Translations under genes and position numbers: made by a program
The notes under the pieces: generated by a model
The model's input: only the letters and a program-made list of their open reading frames with translations
The model's database searches: none
What the model was told of the DNA's origin: nothing
From: Tubiluchus corallicola
Lineage: Eukaryota > Priapulida > Priapulimorpha > Priapulimorphida > Tubiluchidae
DNA length: 60,000 nucleotides
Direction: 5' to 3'
Assembly (NCBI GenBank): GCA_030141605.1
Contig: JAQGDQ010000013.1
Location: 450,447 to 510,446, forward strand
Part shown: piece after piece, positions 34,935 to 47,736 of the stretch
Numbering within the stretch: position 1 is the first letter of the stretch
Layout of the letters: every line of letters starts with the position of its first letter

Positions 34935-37900
34935 ATGTGTCGTCGGACGGTGACTTTGTGGATATTTTTTGGATTAATATTTTGTACATTTCCGAGCGTC
35001 CAAGGTATGTTGTCCTTTTTGAAATTAAAATTTCGTTTGTTATTTAAAATTAATCGGTGTAGTTTTACTAAATCAAATACTTATGTAAACTTAGCAAGTT
35101 GTTAAGTTAATATTAGTTGTTGCAGCGAAAAAATTTATATTGGAACGTGTAATGTTAGCGTTTTTTGGATACGTGTGGCATTTTTATCTTAAAAGTCACA
35201 AATTAAATTCGTCAGGTAATTTATTTCTGAATTAGCCATACCTGTAATATGATTTTAATGTATATTTTGCAGTTTCTTTGTATTTTTGGCGTAGGCCAGT
35301 AAGAAAGGTTGAACTGTGATAACGGCTGCCATTCATGCTGTACTTGGGCCGTTTAAACAAGGGCAGGTGTTTCATCGCACCTGGCTCTTCTCTGCCTATC
35401 ATTAGCGCACGTTTAAACTACAGTTGGTATTTTAAATGGCATATCGCCTATGCAAGAACTCTTTCGAACTTTGGTTAGGAAACGTTTAGCTGGATATAAG
35501 TAGTGGCTGAGCAAGTTCGGTACATTTTTTCAGTATAATCTAGACCTGGTTGTTGAACATTTCATTGAGAATTTCGAGGAATCGGACTCTGTCGTTGTCA
35601 TGCTTTTTATTTGTCAATTTGCAAACGCCAGTTAATTTAAAAATTTAACATGCATGCATTGAACTCCACTGCAGTTGAAATTACTGCACGTGATGTATTA
35701 ATAGCTTTTGAGTTAGTCCAGGTTTTTTAAGCAGCTAAGTGGTGATCATACGGCAGTTCGTTTCAAGGCAAAATTTAACTGGGTAGCGCTAAAATAAACC
35801 ATGCTGATTGAAGCAGTGGGCTGGTATGTGAAATAGTAGTAAAGCGAAACTTTACGACATTCTTATTTGCGTTGATACGGCAGGCGCTATTTTTGCACGC
35901 ATTCCATAATCTTCCGCTTCGCCGCATGAGGCTGTTCAAAAAATTAATATGCGTTTGCCAGGTGCTTCAGCGAGCAAACGCGTTAAATTTTCTGCTAATA
36001 AAATTAAAATAAACACAAACTTTTGCAGTAACTTGCTCATTACTGCATCTGTGCTTCAAATTATTCAAATTGAATTGTCATATGGCTAATATTCCAATTC
36101 CTTTTGTTATGAGCTTTAAACAAGTTAACGGGCATGACCTTCTGTAGGTCAAAACAATCTACTCTAAAATATTAAAAAGAAACAGCACAAAAATAGGTGC
36201 TGTACCTCGCAGTTCAGATGTGTTAGTTTCTGACTGCGTGAGCACAGTGGTAAATTTGAAATTTGAATTTTTATCTTAAAACTTGCCTAGTTTTAGTACA
36301 ACACACTGAATATCTTACAGTAGCACTTTTCGCTTTCGCAAACACGCTCGTGGGATATTTTTGCTGTTGAAAATTATGTTAGTTTGTGATGTCATCAATA
36401 GTTGGGTTCGCCCGTTGTTAATTAAGTTTTTAATCTATTATTTAATTATCAGAAACACTTTGCAGTATTAATTGTGTTAAAATGTATACTTTTTATCGGA
36501 CTTGAAAATGGGATAGTATATGAAAAATCATCCTGTTTTGCTTTAAGTTTAATGGGATTAGTTTTTAAACATCAGAGTTGCACAATAGCCCCCGGAGAAC
36601 TATGCTGAATTACGTTTCGGATGAGCTAATGACAATCCTTCTGTTTTTGGCAGTTTCTTTAATCTAAAGTCGAAAACTCGTGTTAGACAAGCTGTGAACG
36701 TCTCGTTACAGTTTACTAAACTGTCAGTTGGATACAGTTAACCCAGCATCACTACACAGTTTTTACTTTAACATTAGTAAAATATGAATAATGCAACTTT
36801 TAGCTGTAATGCAGTGATGACCGAAGCTGGAACAGTTGCCACATTCATTGAGTGGTCTGCGTGGTAAACATAACCAGATGTTGTAAACTTATCAGCTAGT
36901 TCCCACGCCGCCGTGTACCGCAATCATTCTGTAATGGAAGTTCTTTAACTGCCAATTTATCTTCTTACCAGCCCTCTTTACCATTTTACACGTCTTAACA
37001 TTTTTACGAACATCATTTGAAATGCCTGATACCGGTGTATCTTATTTTCAGGTTTGCGTTATTTAGTATGATTAGTGAACAAGTCATTATAGTTGCAAGT
37101 TGTTTTGCTTAGAGTAACTTATAAAAGCGCATCGAGGACCTCGCGCAGAGTACAATTTAAAACGGCTGCAGACTGCAGTGTCGCAAAATCGAGCTGTTGG
37201 TAATGTTTGTAAAATACCCGTGAGTTAATCCCATAATAGTGGTTCACGGATGCTAGATGCAGTTTAGCTGATATATTTTGTTGTAGTTCTTGTCCCATGG
37301 AAATCTTCTCTTACCACTTTGATACTGTAGTTTAAAAGCGGGTTACCCTAAGGCGAAATTTAAGACGCAAGGACTTTCTGAGTGGAGCCGGTATCCTCTT
37401 GTTGACTAGAGACCATAGGAGAGACAGTGAGTGCCTCGGGGTTTGCGCTATCATATTCATTATTCACAAATAATGCTAGTTGGTGGCATAATTTTACAAT
37501 AAAAGGAATTGCCAGAGATCATGATTCATTGCAAGTTTTCCTTGTGGTACAAATATGGATACCAGCACTTCTTTTTGTTCTGCTAAAGTGATTTTCTGTG
37601 AAATTGCAATTTAGGGTGATTGAGCATTCATAAGTTTGATTGTTAAAATAGTAGCCTTAGAATAGATTCTAGGAGGAGTACTGGCTCCCAGCTGTGTGGA
37701 GCATTTCATGTCGGATGTTATATCTCATTAAGCTACAACCATTTAAGCGTTCCCTATGACTGACGCCCTGGACCACTCCGTCGCGTTTGCACCACTCATG
37801 TATCACTGTTGTAACTAGGAGAATTACTTGCAAGTTCCATCAGTAATTATACAGTTATACCCATTAGCTTAGTAGTGTAAAAATGCTTAATGTTATGTGT

Positions 37901-38239
37901 AGGTATTATCAGTTTAAAGGTGTTGCTGGATAGTTTGAAGTAGTTTCACCTTTCTCCGTCCATATGCCTCTTTTAGCAATGGAGCAAGGGAATACTTTGT
38001 GAGTTGAGTGATTCCAATCGATAATGAGATAAGTGTCTGTCCCGCCACAATCATTAACGACGATTTTGCCTTGGAATTGACTGATAGTAAGAGCTCATTT
38101 AAACCAAAAGAGGTACTTATTTTGATAAATTCTGTTTATTTTCAGGGCTGATGTCTTGCTCTCCAAATCCGTGTAAAAATGGTGCCCAGTGCGTAACAGT
38201 GAGAGGTCACAATACGACGAGAGGTGAAAGTTATTGCAA
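34935..38239 (+). CDS. NOTCH: Notch-like receptor, exons 1-2 (signal peptide and first EGF; 5' partial gene)
   Basis: Two coding exons. Exon 1, 34935-35004, encodes a signal peptide: MCRR, then the hydrophobic core TVTLWIFFGLIFCTF and PSVQ. Exon 2, 38146-38239, encodes GLMSCSPNPCKNGAQCVTV and RGHNTTRGESYC, i.e. the first four cysteines of an EGF domain (C-x4-C-x5-C-x14-C). Junctions are CAAG/GTATGT, TTTTCAG/GG and TGCAA/GTAAGT. Intron 1 is phase 1, inside the Gly codon before the EGF; intron 2 is phase 2, in the residue between EGF cysteines 4 and 5. As I recall the human NOTCH1 gene, its first two introns have these same positions and phases, which is the main reason for the Notch call. A single EGF half-domain cannot exclude another EGF-rich protein. 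No further exon was found to the right edge, so intron 2 exceeds 21 kb. There is an N-glycosylation sequon (NTT). Confidence 0.68.
35005..38145. other. Intron 1 of the Notch-like gene
   Basis: Contains one repeat (36114-36552, listed separately) and otherwise unremarkable sequence. A somewhat GC-richer stretch at 35320-35400 might be regulatory, but nothing specific supports it. Confidence 0.45.
36114..36552 (+). mobile_element. Repeat family M4, copy 1
   Basis: Collinear with 47737-48545. Shared blocks: AGGTCAAAACARTCTACTCT, GTGCTGTACCTCKCAGTTCA, AACTTGCCTAGTTTTAGTAC, GATATTTTTGCTGTTGAAAA, TTAAAATGTATACT and AGTATATGAAAAATCAT. The ends CTTTAAACAAG and CTGTTTTGCTTTAAG are weakly inverted. 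Non-coding; probably a MITE or other short element. Confidence 0.6.
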
Positions 38240-38309
38240 GTAAGTTATTACCAGATTACTTAACAGTGAAGTAATTACACTTTTCTACTGTTGTGGCATT
38301 TTAACGATG

Positions 38310-38830
38310 CATGTTAGATGAACACAAATGAGCAGATAAACAGTATGTTATTTATTCTGTAATCTTCGGAGAGCAATACATGAGTGACAAGGCCGTTGAA
38401 AAGTGAAGTAAAATAATAAAGGACTACTACAAAAACAATGGAAATTAAAACAAAGTGATAATAATAATAATATAAGTAGAAGATTACCGTTAAAAACACG
38501 ACGAATTAAAATAGCTGTTTACAAGTGTCTTGCTAAAATCAACATGATATAGTCGTTTTTTAAATAATTTTCTGTTGCCAGCATTTACAGTTGGATCATC
38601 ATTCACATATGGTGGTAGTTTATTGCATAAACTCATAATTCTGCTATTGAAGAAATATTTGAGGGCAATTGAGTGAGCTTTTTTCATTTGTAATTTCAAA
38701 TGGTGGGCCCTCGTAATATTTGCAAGTGGTGCAATGTTAAAAAAGATTCACTTAAGACATCACGAATTATGCTATGGCACATAATTAGATCATTATAAAC
38801 GTACAAGTAACCTAGTAATGTACAGATTAG
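38310..38830 (-). pseudogene. CR1/L2-like LINE relic (end of ORF2 and 3' UTR)
   Basis: The minus strand, read from about 38830, gives NDLIMCHSIIRDVLSESFFN, IAPLANITRAHHLKLQMKKA, HSIALKYFFNSRIMSLCNKL, PPYV and, after a gap, NRKLFKKRLYHVDF. This follows the terminal part of CR1/L2 reverse transcriptase ORFs (DL...I...FF, TR.H..KL, R..FF..RI...N.LP, FK.RL). The Trp usual before N.LP is Cys here. A short 3' UTR with GAATAAATAA near 38345 follows. It is 5'-truncated and sits about 70 bp past exon 2 of the Notch-like gene, in antisense. Confidence 0.75.
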
Positions 38831-39388
38831 CTAGCGCAGGGCAATACTACTCAGTCTACCCGCCAAGAGTAAACCCTAGTAAAAGAACTTTCAACTTGCT
38901 GTATGTGTTTCACTCTCATTAATCAGAGAGCAACTGCGAACACGAACCTCTCATAAACTCAGTTAGTGCTTGTGTTGAAAGAGTGCCTGGCTTTTTACCA
39001 GTTTTCGTGTGTAATCGTAGAAAGTCCTGGGACCTGGGCACACATGTTTGTTACGTTACTTGCGTATGGTTATGTAGACAGCTGTTATACTGGCTTCAAA
39101 CAAAGAACCGTCAACGGAGAGGATGGTATCGTAATAGTAAATTCCAAAGGTCACTTTTAAATTATACACAAATTAACAATACTACGATGAACGCAATTTT
39201 ATTATGTTTTGATTAGCTTTTTAAATAAAATTATATATTTAATTTTTTTGCCTACCCCGAGACCCTTTCACGTTGGTAGTGTTGTTACTGACCGTTAAAA
39301 TGCACAACTCAGAAATATATGTGCTATCCGCGTGTACAAAAGGCGCACAACTAAGTGCGCGCAGTTATACATGTATATTTTTTTCTTA
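38831..39388. other. Notch intron 2 segment: nothing supported
   Basis: Short open frames are present (38966-39216), but without homology or splice context. Confidence 0.4.
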
Positions 39389-39896
39389 AAGGAAAGAACA
39401 AGTCACTCAGTATGTTGGGTTTATTTTATTGTTATCACTTAAACTTAGAAAAATATAACAAAGAAATTTGCAAAAAACTGCCTACAAAGCATAAATAGAA
39501 ATTTTTTGCCGCCTTTCACTTAAGGTTGTGACGTAACCGGGGGACTTCGAGGCTTTCCGTAAGCGAGCGCTGCTTAAACTAATTCAAACTTCTGCAATTT
39601 ACTTGATGTTCCCGCAAAAACATTACAAAATTAGCTATCAAAAATTAGCTTTTTTGTAAAAACTTATTATACTTTTGATGAAGATTGGCAGTACTTTTTT
39701 CAAGACGAATGACGTCATTGGAAGAAGGATGGGCGTTGAAAATGTGAGCGACAAGCGTGAAGTGATCGCGACTTTAACGTGATTTTACTAATTACACGAG
39801 GCGCTTATTGCAGTTTTATTACTAAATCCTGCTAACATTTTTCACGTACATTGCTATAAAAGCCGAACCTCCTAGAAGGTTTGATCTTTCTTTAAA
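39389..39896 (+). mobile_element. MITE family M3, copy 1
   Basis: Starts AAAGGAAAGAACAAGTCACT and ends AGGTTTGATCTTTCTTTAAA; the ends are imperfect inverted repeats of about 20 bp. Internal blocks TATTGTTATCACTTAAACTT, GGCTTTCCGTAAGC, AATGACGTCATTGGAAG and GTGATTTTACTAATTACA recur in copies 2 and 3. The TGACGTCA word in the middle is a perfect cAMP-response-element-type palindrome. Non-coding. Confidence 0.75.
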
Positions 39897-42226
39897 TTAC
39901 GATAAAATACTAAAAAATATTAGCAGCATTTTTTCTTGTTGCTTACGTGCTGTAACATTTTCTTCAGCGAAGCATTATAATTGGAGTTCTTGTACACGTG
40001 GAAGCATGTAGGAGGGATTGAGGTCTTTAGGGACAGATGTCCATATGGCGCAGCTGTTAGAGTAAGCCTCTATTGTGTTGAACAAAACGTTCCCACGTTC
40101 TCTTGCTGTTATTTAAACCTCCATCAGCCGGCTGGTGATTGGCCGAGAGTTGTAAAACGTCAGATTCACCGTATCGATTTCACTATCCCCGTAACTTGAC
40201 TTAATGCTGGCCGGATCAGTTTTGTTTACTAGGTTTTATATAGTAGCAAGATTTTTAGTTTGTTCAGTGTGTAGTACTGCTTGGCTGTAAGATTTCTTTA
40301 AAAACACCATACTGAAAATAATTGTTCTTAAGTGTTTAAATATTTCAGCATAATATAATGAATTAATATGATTTTATAAATTCACTCTTAAAACGACGAA
40401 AGCATAATCAATATCATTAACGATATGTGGTGATTCTAGTCAGAAACATTTGTTGAATATTATTAGTAAAATATTTTAAATGCTTCTAGCTGGCGTATAA
40501 TAATTATAGTATGGATTCATGATGTCACCGTGGAATTCCATTTTCTTGTTTAGAGTTTTTATGATCATGGTGTGAAATCTGTTCAAAATTCAGTGGCGAA
40601 CTGTAAGTCAAACGTAGAATTCGTTATGTGAAATTAAATAAATCATAGCTTTGTTATTGTTCAGCAGTGACTGCATATCGTGCAGAATATGGAAAATAAT
40701 TAAATTGATTTGAAATTATATTCGCAATTTTTATATATATTTAATTAACACATACTTCCCAAGCAGTAGCAAATGAATACGTCGATTTTTTTGAAGTTGC
40801 GCAAAAATTATAGCCTAATTTTTGCGTTTATTTAAAATTATCAGTTTTGTCAGTTTTTAAAAAATACTGTATCTGTTTAAAAACGTACACGCGCACAGCA
40901 ACTTTAGGCAATAGCGGGTACTGTACCTGTGTTGAGTTTGTGGGCTACTGTACTGTAGGTGTTTGTACGTAACTGACGCTGTGGCTACTGTACTGTAGGC
41001 GTATAGTAATAGTGTGACCTAGTGATTATAACAAACCCAAGCCGGCCGCGTCCTACAGTCTGCCTACAAACAAAGACGTGGATTTGCACAAAGCCGCTGC
41101 TGACGCTACCTGCACGTGCGATACGCAGCTTTAATGTCGATTTAATTTGCTTCAAAACTTACTTGCTGATTTTACGCATACACGTAAGACAGCGCCGCAA
41201 ATATATTGTAGGCGGTTTAATCAAATTTGGACAATTTTACAACTCTGTTGACAGTGACGTGTATCAGTCTTAATGTCGCGATGGTATCATAAAGTTCAAC
41301 AGTTAGAGCAAATCCAGGTAAAAAAGATATAGGCAAAAAGACATAACCCTAACCTTAGCCAAAATTTATTAATCCTTTTTCATGACTTTTTCTTGTGACT
41401 TTATTAACGTCCATTGTTAGCACATGCAGTGTATATATTAACCAACGTTAATGTGCGTGTTTTGAGATCAAAAAATGCCAAATTAACCTTAATTTTTTAG
41501 ACAAGAAACTACGTCTTTTTTTATTTTGCTTATTTGTTTGAAGAAAATAATTGTTTTCGACATAAAAATTTAGTTTTTTTAATGAGTGAGATCTGTATTT
41601 AAATCTTAACGTCGAAATAATGTCAAAATAAACGGCTAGGAAATTAAGTGTGTCCCCATCGTTAGTAGAACATTTCTTTGCTACAAGTAACTAATGCTCA
41701 ATCGTGAGTCCATCTGTTCAGTAATATAATCTGTGACGTTGATCTAAGAAGTCAAGTCCATTTTGAAACTTGGTTGAAGCGTGGTCCTAGTTTGATTATA
41801 CGTTTGAATGCATTGGTTCTTTGTGAAGTCACAAGTCATAGCTACGTGTCCCATTCACTGTACCTTCAACTCACATTTATCACAGGTGTATGCGGGTGAC
41901 TGGGCAACTCCCTTGCCCAAAACCAAAAATGTTCTCGCTCAGATAAATACGGGACACCCGACTGTGCTTGAATAGAGGAGTACGTCCGTCACTTTTCCTG
42001 GTTCTAGTAAGAAACTGACACAGCTGTTTAAAGAACTTCACATGTTTGAGCAGGTGTATTCAAGTAGTTTGATGGGCTTAGAAACTGTTTTGGTTTTGCA
42101 AGCATTTCGTACCAACGTTGATATTTCCTCAGTTTAGTCGACAGTAAACCTCGTTTGTTATAGCAGTAGCTAAACTCGGTAACTATGGCACTTAGCTAAG
42201 CCTAGACTTGCCTATATTTTGCACCA
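39897..42226. other. Notch intron 2 segment
   Basis: No exon, RNA gene or recognised repeat. A locally GC-richer patch lies at 41030-41130 (GCCGGCCGCGTCC, CACGTGCGATACGC). Confidence 0.4.
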
Positions 42227-42796
42227 TTAAAGGAAAAGACAAGGTTTATTTTGCTATTGTCACTTGAGCTTAGAAAAATATAACAAACAAATTTTAAGAA
42301 AAGTTGCCTTTAAAGCATGAGTTTAATTTATAAAGCCGCTAAAACACGTAAATGTATTGTGGTTTTCCGTAACTAATTCGAACTTCTGTAGTTCAGCTAA
42401 TGTTCGTACAATAATATTACAGAATTAGTTATCTAATTTCTTTTGTAAAAGCTCATTATACATTTGACGTAAACTGACAGTGCAGTGCTTTTTCCAATCG
42501 ATGAACGACGTCGTTGGTGGAATAAGCTGTTCAAAATGGAAGCGCCCAAGCATGAAATGTCCGCAACTTTAAAGTGATTTTACTAATTACAAGACGCACT
42601 CATCACACTTTTTATTATTAAATCTTTTAACAGTGAGTTAAATTAAATCAATTAATTAACTCTAAAACTAAAATGAGCTCAACTTCTCAGCCGACTTAAC
42701 CTTTCCTCTAAAATGCTAGTTTCTCACAACTCAAATATAAAATGTAAATTTGAAGTTCATTTTTTGTATAATTCAGTGATCTTGTCCTTTAAGTTA
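42227..42796 (+). mobile_element. MITE family M3, copy 2
   Basis: Starts AAAGGAAAAGACAAGG and ends CAGTGATCTTGTCCTTTAAG (inverted ends). More diverged than the other two; the CGTCA core reads ACGACGTCGTTGG here. There is an additional AT-rich stretch before the right end. Confidence 0.65.
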
Positions 42797-43465
42797 TCCC
42801 TTTTACTTGATCAGATTTTTCTAAACCCGTAAGATACAGCACAAATGCTGTAAAAATTTATTCATTTGATTAAATTTTCTTAACTCATGATTTTGTGGTA
42901 AAGTACCAGCATATATATATTCATTTTAAACACTTTCGTACTGCCATATAAAATAGCCTGCAAGCTCCCTAGGCTTGTTGTATTCTGTTTTTGAAATCTG
43001 AAGTTGTTTTAAGTATGATACAGTGGTAATGGTGTGCGCTTTGCCATTATTGGGTAAATTTTAGAGAAGTTTAAAAAACGTTTAATTTGTCATTATATAC
43101 TCTAAATTATGTGTAAAAATTGTAAAAAATGCTGTAAAAGCAGTTAGAAAATACATTCACGGTAAGCGTTAAATTCAGGTAAATCAAATTTACAAAACTG
43201 TTTGTTGTGGGTGTGAATAGCAGGTACAGACGTTTAGACGTTTTTTTTAAATTGTGAATAATTTTTAATGAAGCTGTGAACACTCATTTTATGGCTATAA
43301 AAACGTAGTCTTTGTGTAAACCAGAATGTGCAAGGAATATACTAATATCTGTGATTCTGTTGTAGCGCGTGTTCTTTCAAATTTGAAAGAGTTAAACGGG
43401 AATGTAAATAATGGTGGCGTCTTTAGCTGTAGCTGGATTAGACACATTTAAACAGTAAACTAAAA

Positions 43466-43468
<3 letters not shown>

Positions 43469-43527
<59 letters not shown>
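43469..43527. repeat. (TA)n microsatellite
   Basis: About 29 TA units, the longest TA tract in the window, in the Notch intron. Confidence 0.95.
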
Positions 43528-43529
<2 letters not shown>

Positions 43530-43879
43530 GCTTAATTTCCTTATAATTACATGTATAATATAAGGAAATGTGTAATATATACAGTATATATTCAAATTGA
43601 AAATGGTGCTAGTGATTTATCCAGGTTGATTTTAGAGAATTCTGTTTAATTTAATAAAATTTAATTAAGCTGAAAGCGATACCACGTCACCAGTAATTTA
43701 CAACCTATAGCAGATTTTTATTTTAGTGAATTTTTGTTTAATCAACTAAACCCCATTTGCAACTTTAATAGCTTGTAAAACATACCCATACTTGTAAAGC
43801 TTGCTTTATTTTTTTGACGTTTTCTCTTCTTTTCCCACAGCAGGGAGCTGTGTCATGTACTCATAAATTTAAATGAGCG

Positions 43880-43995
43880 TCGCTTGAAGCGCTGTACTAA
43901 TAACTCCCGACAATCGCCCCATTTATCGGCCCTATTATTCAACATGGCGTCCTATCCCCGGGATAACATGTACTTTGCGACGCTTCCTAGGTTAC
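43880..43995. promoter_or_regulatory. GC-richer intronic patch, candidate regulatory element
   Basis: GAGCGTCGCTTGAAGCG on the left is partly mirrored by TTTGCGACGCTTCC on the right, around CGCCCCATTTATCGGCCC and CCCCGGG. It stands out from AT-rich intron sequence. The regulatory role is inference only. Confidence 0.25.
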
Positions 43996-46859
43996 TTGAA
44001 TAATAATTTCCTATATAATTTAAGCATCCTCGCCTGCGATGGTATTGTAATGTTTCGTGTTCTTTAATAAAATCGTTGTTGCGTTATTGCTTGCATATGT
44101 GATTATAGACATGAAGGATTTGCCGCAGAATTTTGTGAGAATTTCACGTTATATACCCATCAACGCATTAAATTTATACAAATTAATATATATCTAAGAA
44201 TTAATGTATTCAGTGAGCACTTTGATATATATGTAGATGTGTTTGTTATAAATTATGGTATTTTTTCAATCGGCTACGCTTAAAAAGAGCCCTGTATTTG
44301 TAGGGACGTGTTCCTGTGCATGTTGTTTATTTAGGTGTGTGATTTGTTTATTGTACTTGTTTATGTTTGTAAAATAAAGCGTTTATATTATATAAAACAG
44401 ATCAACTTTATAGCAAAAAATTTGATTGATGCGGAACTACAGTAAGTGTAATATAAAATTAAAACGCACGATGCAGAATTTGCTGAATTTTCTCCCTTGA
44501 AAATGTCTTCAGATTAACACTGTTTAAAATTAAACGCGTTATTTAATAGTCTGACAGGACCGTTCACGCTTTAATTAATGTCTGCAAACCGCAAAGGATA
44601 ATTACCGTGTTCAGGATAAGAAATGTGTTCGGTGTTCTTGACGAGTGCTGTTTTTTCCTACATGAAAGAAGTTCTGGTGTTTGAACGAGTTTGCGAATAT
44701 TCGTCTCGAATTTTAGTTTTTTCGCACCTGTCGCGTATTTGACCTTCTCCGAATTTGTTATTTTTACTACGGTTTGATTATCGTCTGATGTAAGACAGTA
44801 AGGGTAAAGTATTCTTCTAGTAACAACAAACATTTTGTACGTTCTCAAATACCTCGTGATTTATGCAACCAGTATATCAACAAAATTGTTCCTCTCTGTG
44901 AAACTTTTGTCTGTACAGTAACCTTTGTTTCACTCGACTGTACTCGCCGCTTAAGGGTGCCATAACTGCTCTTACTTGAAATGTGAGCTGTTTTGCAAAT
45001 TTTCCTTTGCTGTCTGTAATTACTCAACCGCTGTTCTGATAAAGAAAACTTACTAGCCGTGAATTAATCATAAATTTACAGTGCACTTTGATAATTTTTT
45101 GATAATACGATAATTGTAAAACTGTCCCACTGTACTACCCTTCCCTGTGCTGCTATTTACAAGTGGAACGAGCTAAGATGTCTGCTATTCTCTTCACCAC
45201 ACTGCCTGGTCATCCAAACCAGTTCTTCGCTTTATGAAGTCGCAGCTAGGCAGTAAATCGGACAAATCTTTAGACGTGCATTCCAATAGAACAAAGAGCT
45301 TTTCAAGTTTCTAGTGTGGGAAAGATTTTGCCGCAGACCGGTCAGCATTACTGTATCGGTGTTAGACAATTCTAGACAATACGTCTTAGAGAAAATGGAG
45401 GATTTTAAGCATTGAATTTACACATTTATTCATTAAAACATCGAATTAATAGAATGCTAATACTTTAGTGCTTTTCGTTTACACATTGTAAAATAGTGAA
45501 ACGAGGTACTCTAGCCACCTAGTTTATACTCAATGGTGGGAAAATGTGTAGGGAATTGTATTAGCCACTATTAGCTAGGCCTGAGCATGCTTCATTTTAA
45601 GAACTGTTTGGCCTGAAATGTATCTTTTGTGTGTGGGTGATCTCCTTTTGATAAACTTTATATTTTCGCTTTGATAATCTTATTAACAAAGTTGTCTTTA
45701 AATATAAAGTCAAATATTTTAGGGGGGGGGGGTAGAATTTTATATCTAGATAATCCCTAGAGCGCAAACCAAGACAGGCTTTGACAGGAATAGCACAAGT
45801 TCACATACTAAATTTATGAAGTCTAAAATTTTAAAGTCTGATGTTCAGTGAAAATAAAAACCATCCTGAATTTTGAAGCTACTACAGATTGTGAGAATCA
45901 ATTTCGTTAATCCAAAATCTGAGAAGTATTTGATTTTTAAGATGGTGTATCAGTATGGCGGAGTTCATTTTCACCTTGTGATTAGCATCACGAAAAGTTA
46001 ATTGACTTTGACTTTAGTGGTGGTCTGCAATGACTCATTTAAATCACGTTTGGGTCTTTGCAAACAGTGATAGTCAACTTTTACCCTCAGTTTAACTCTT
46101 TGGCCTATTCTTTATTAAATCATCGATTTCAAAAGACTCTAGTGTCATTCTTTTTAACACTTTCGCATTTGTGCTGATGAATTATGGACGCACATTCCCT
46201 CGTACAACATCGTGCATCAATTGCATTGCTAGGAAACTAGAAATGAGCGTGAGCCTGAGAACTTTTGAAGACTGCCGCTATTGGATTTTTCTACAACAGT
46301 GCTTTGACCAGTTTCTTAAGGCTTATGGCTATTAAGAGGATGCATTGAATAGACTTTGTTATTAGTCATTTCAGCCCGAGGCTTGTTTCCTTCTCACTCC
46401 AGCACTTTGAGTCAAAATTTCTTTTGTTGCTTTCTCGGATAGAGGTATTCTCTCATTGAGAAAATCTGGAAACGTTTTACAGGCTTTAGCAGGGCTTTTC
46501 ATTTGAGCATGTTCTGTTTTCGTTCTCATGGTAGGGGTTACATTATGACTGCCCTTAACCAAATTACCCCTATGTATGCATAGCCATGTCAAATAAATAT
46601 TCAGGTAAATAAGTATCAGTATCAATGAGTTTGTTGCGTGTGTAAAAAGTGCAGTACTTGAGGGTGGTGATGAACGAAGAGTCGAAACATGTTGCATATT
46701 TGCTAATAGTACAGTGAAAAAATCATTTATCTGTCAGCAGGATTGAAAGGTGTCATCGACTTCAGGTCTATGTGGAAGCTGACGTAAGGAGGGGAGGTAT
46801 GACATGTATATGTGCCTATAACATGCTTAACTATTAGAAAAGCAAAGCGTCCCAATGCT

Positions 46860-47275
46860 TGACGCCAAATGAGGCGCATTCGAGAAGATTTAGCTTTATT
46901 CTACCAAATTATTCATAGAAAAGTTGATGTTGATTTTGGCAAATTTTTTACTCGTGTATCTTGCAATAGAACAAGACAAAATCATTCTCTGAAGCTGGTC
47001 AATTTTTCACAAATCGAGTTGTACCGATTTGAAACTCATTGCCTGCAAATGTCGATGGTACATCCCTCGTAACTGCACAAAATATTAAGTTATTTAAAAG
47101 CCGCTTATATAAAGTTAGCTTACATAAATTTCTTGTACACAATAGACACATGAAAGCAGTTAATCGCTTGTAAATATTGTATTTTTGTTTTTTGCCAATG
47201 TGTTTTATATTATATAGTTCTAATTATAGACTGTATTTTATAATTGAAATGTGTAAATGAAGTATTAAACAATAG
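46860..47275 (+). pseudogene. CR1/L2-like LINE relic with frameshift and stop
   Basis: From 46869 the frame gives REDLALFYQIIHRKVDVDFG, KFFTRVSCNRTRQNHSLKLV, which matches the DL.LFYKIIH..VD.....F......TR.NH.LKL region of CR1/L2 ORF2. After about 47000 the homology moves to another frame: FFTNRVVPI, a TGA where the conserved Trp is expected (near 47023), then NSLPANVDGTSLVTAQNIKL and FKSRLYKVSLHKF. So there is at least one frameshift and one nonsense change. A short 3' UTR runs to about 47275. It is 5'-truncated, in the sense orientation of the host intron. Confidence 0.78.
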
Positions 47276-47736
47276 AAGTAGTACTAAACGCAAGCATTAC
47301 TCCTTGCTCGCCCTAGTACACGTTCTAGTGTATTAAAATAGTACACACAATTCCTGATTCATGATATGCGTATACAGTTAAACTAAGTAATATTTGTAGA
47401 CTCCAATCTTACCGTTTTTATCAGTTATCGTGTGCCCAAAAGGTCTCAAATCAGAGATGTTTGTGTTCAATGTTTACCGACACCAACGATCAGCTACTTT
47501 CATATCATGGTCTTATTTAACTTGCCTGTGTTTTTTCGATAGGGATGGGTGCAATCTTGCGTTGTGCGCGTGCAAGGTGAGCAACCTTGATCGGGTACTG
47601 TCGCGTCCACGTGCCCTTTAAACAAAAATAAAATTGTGGGGGCGCACTTGCCGTGCTAATAAATTGTGGCCTTATCTAATCGTGTCAAATGGTTTTGTTT
47701 GAGCTTTGCGAAAGTGGTGTGCGATAAAACTGTTAA

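Larger units (their letters stand above)
42797..46859. other. Notch intron 2 segment with simple repeats and a GC-rich patch
   Basis: Contains the (TA)n tract at 43469-43527, a G-run at 45723-45732 and a GC-richer patch at 43880-43995 (listed separately). Two minus-strand open frames at 44564-45027 have no homology and no splice support. Confidence 0.4.

Noticed and set aside
44564-45027. Two neighbouring minus-strand open frames (94 and 60 codons)
   Set aside because: No homology, no splice link between them, and they lie in the sense-strand Notch intron without repeat or expression evidence.
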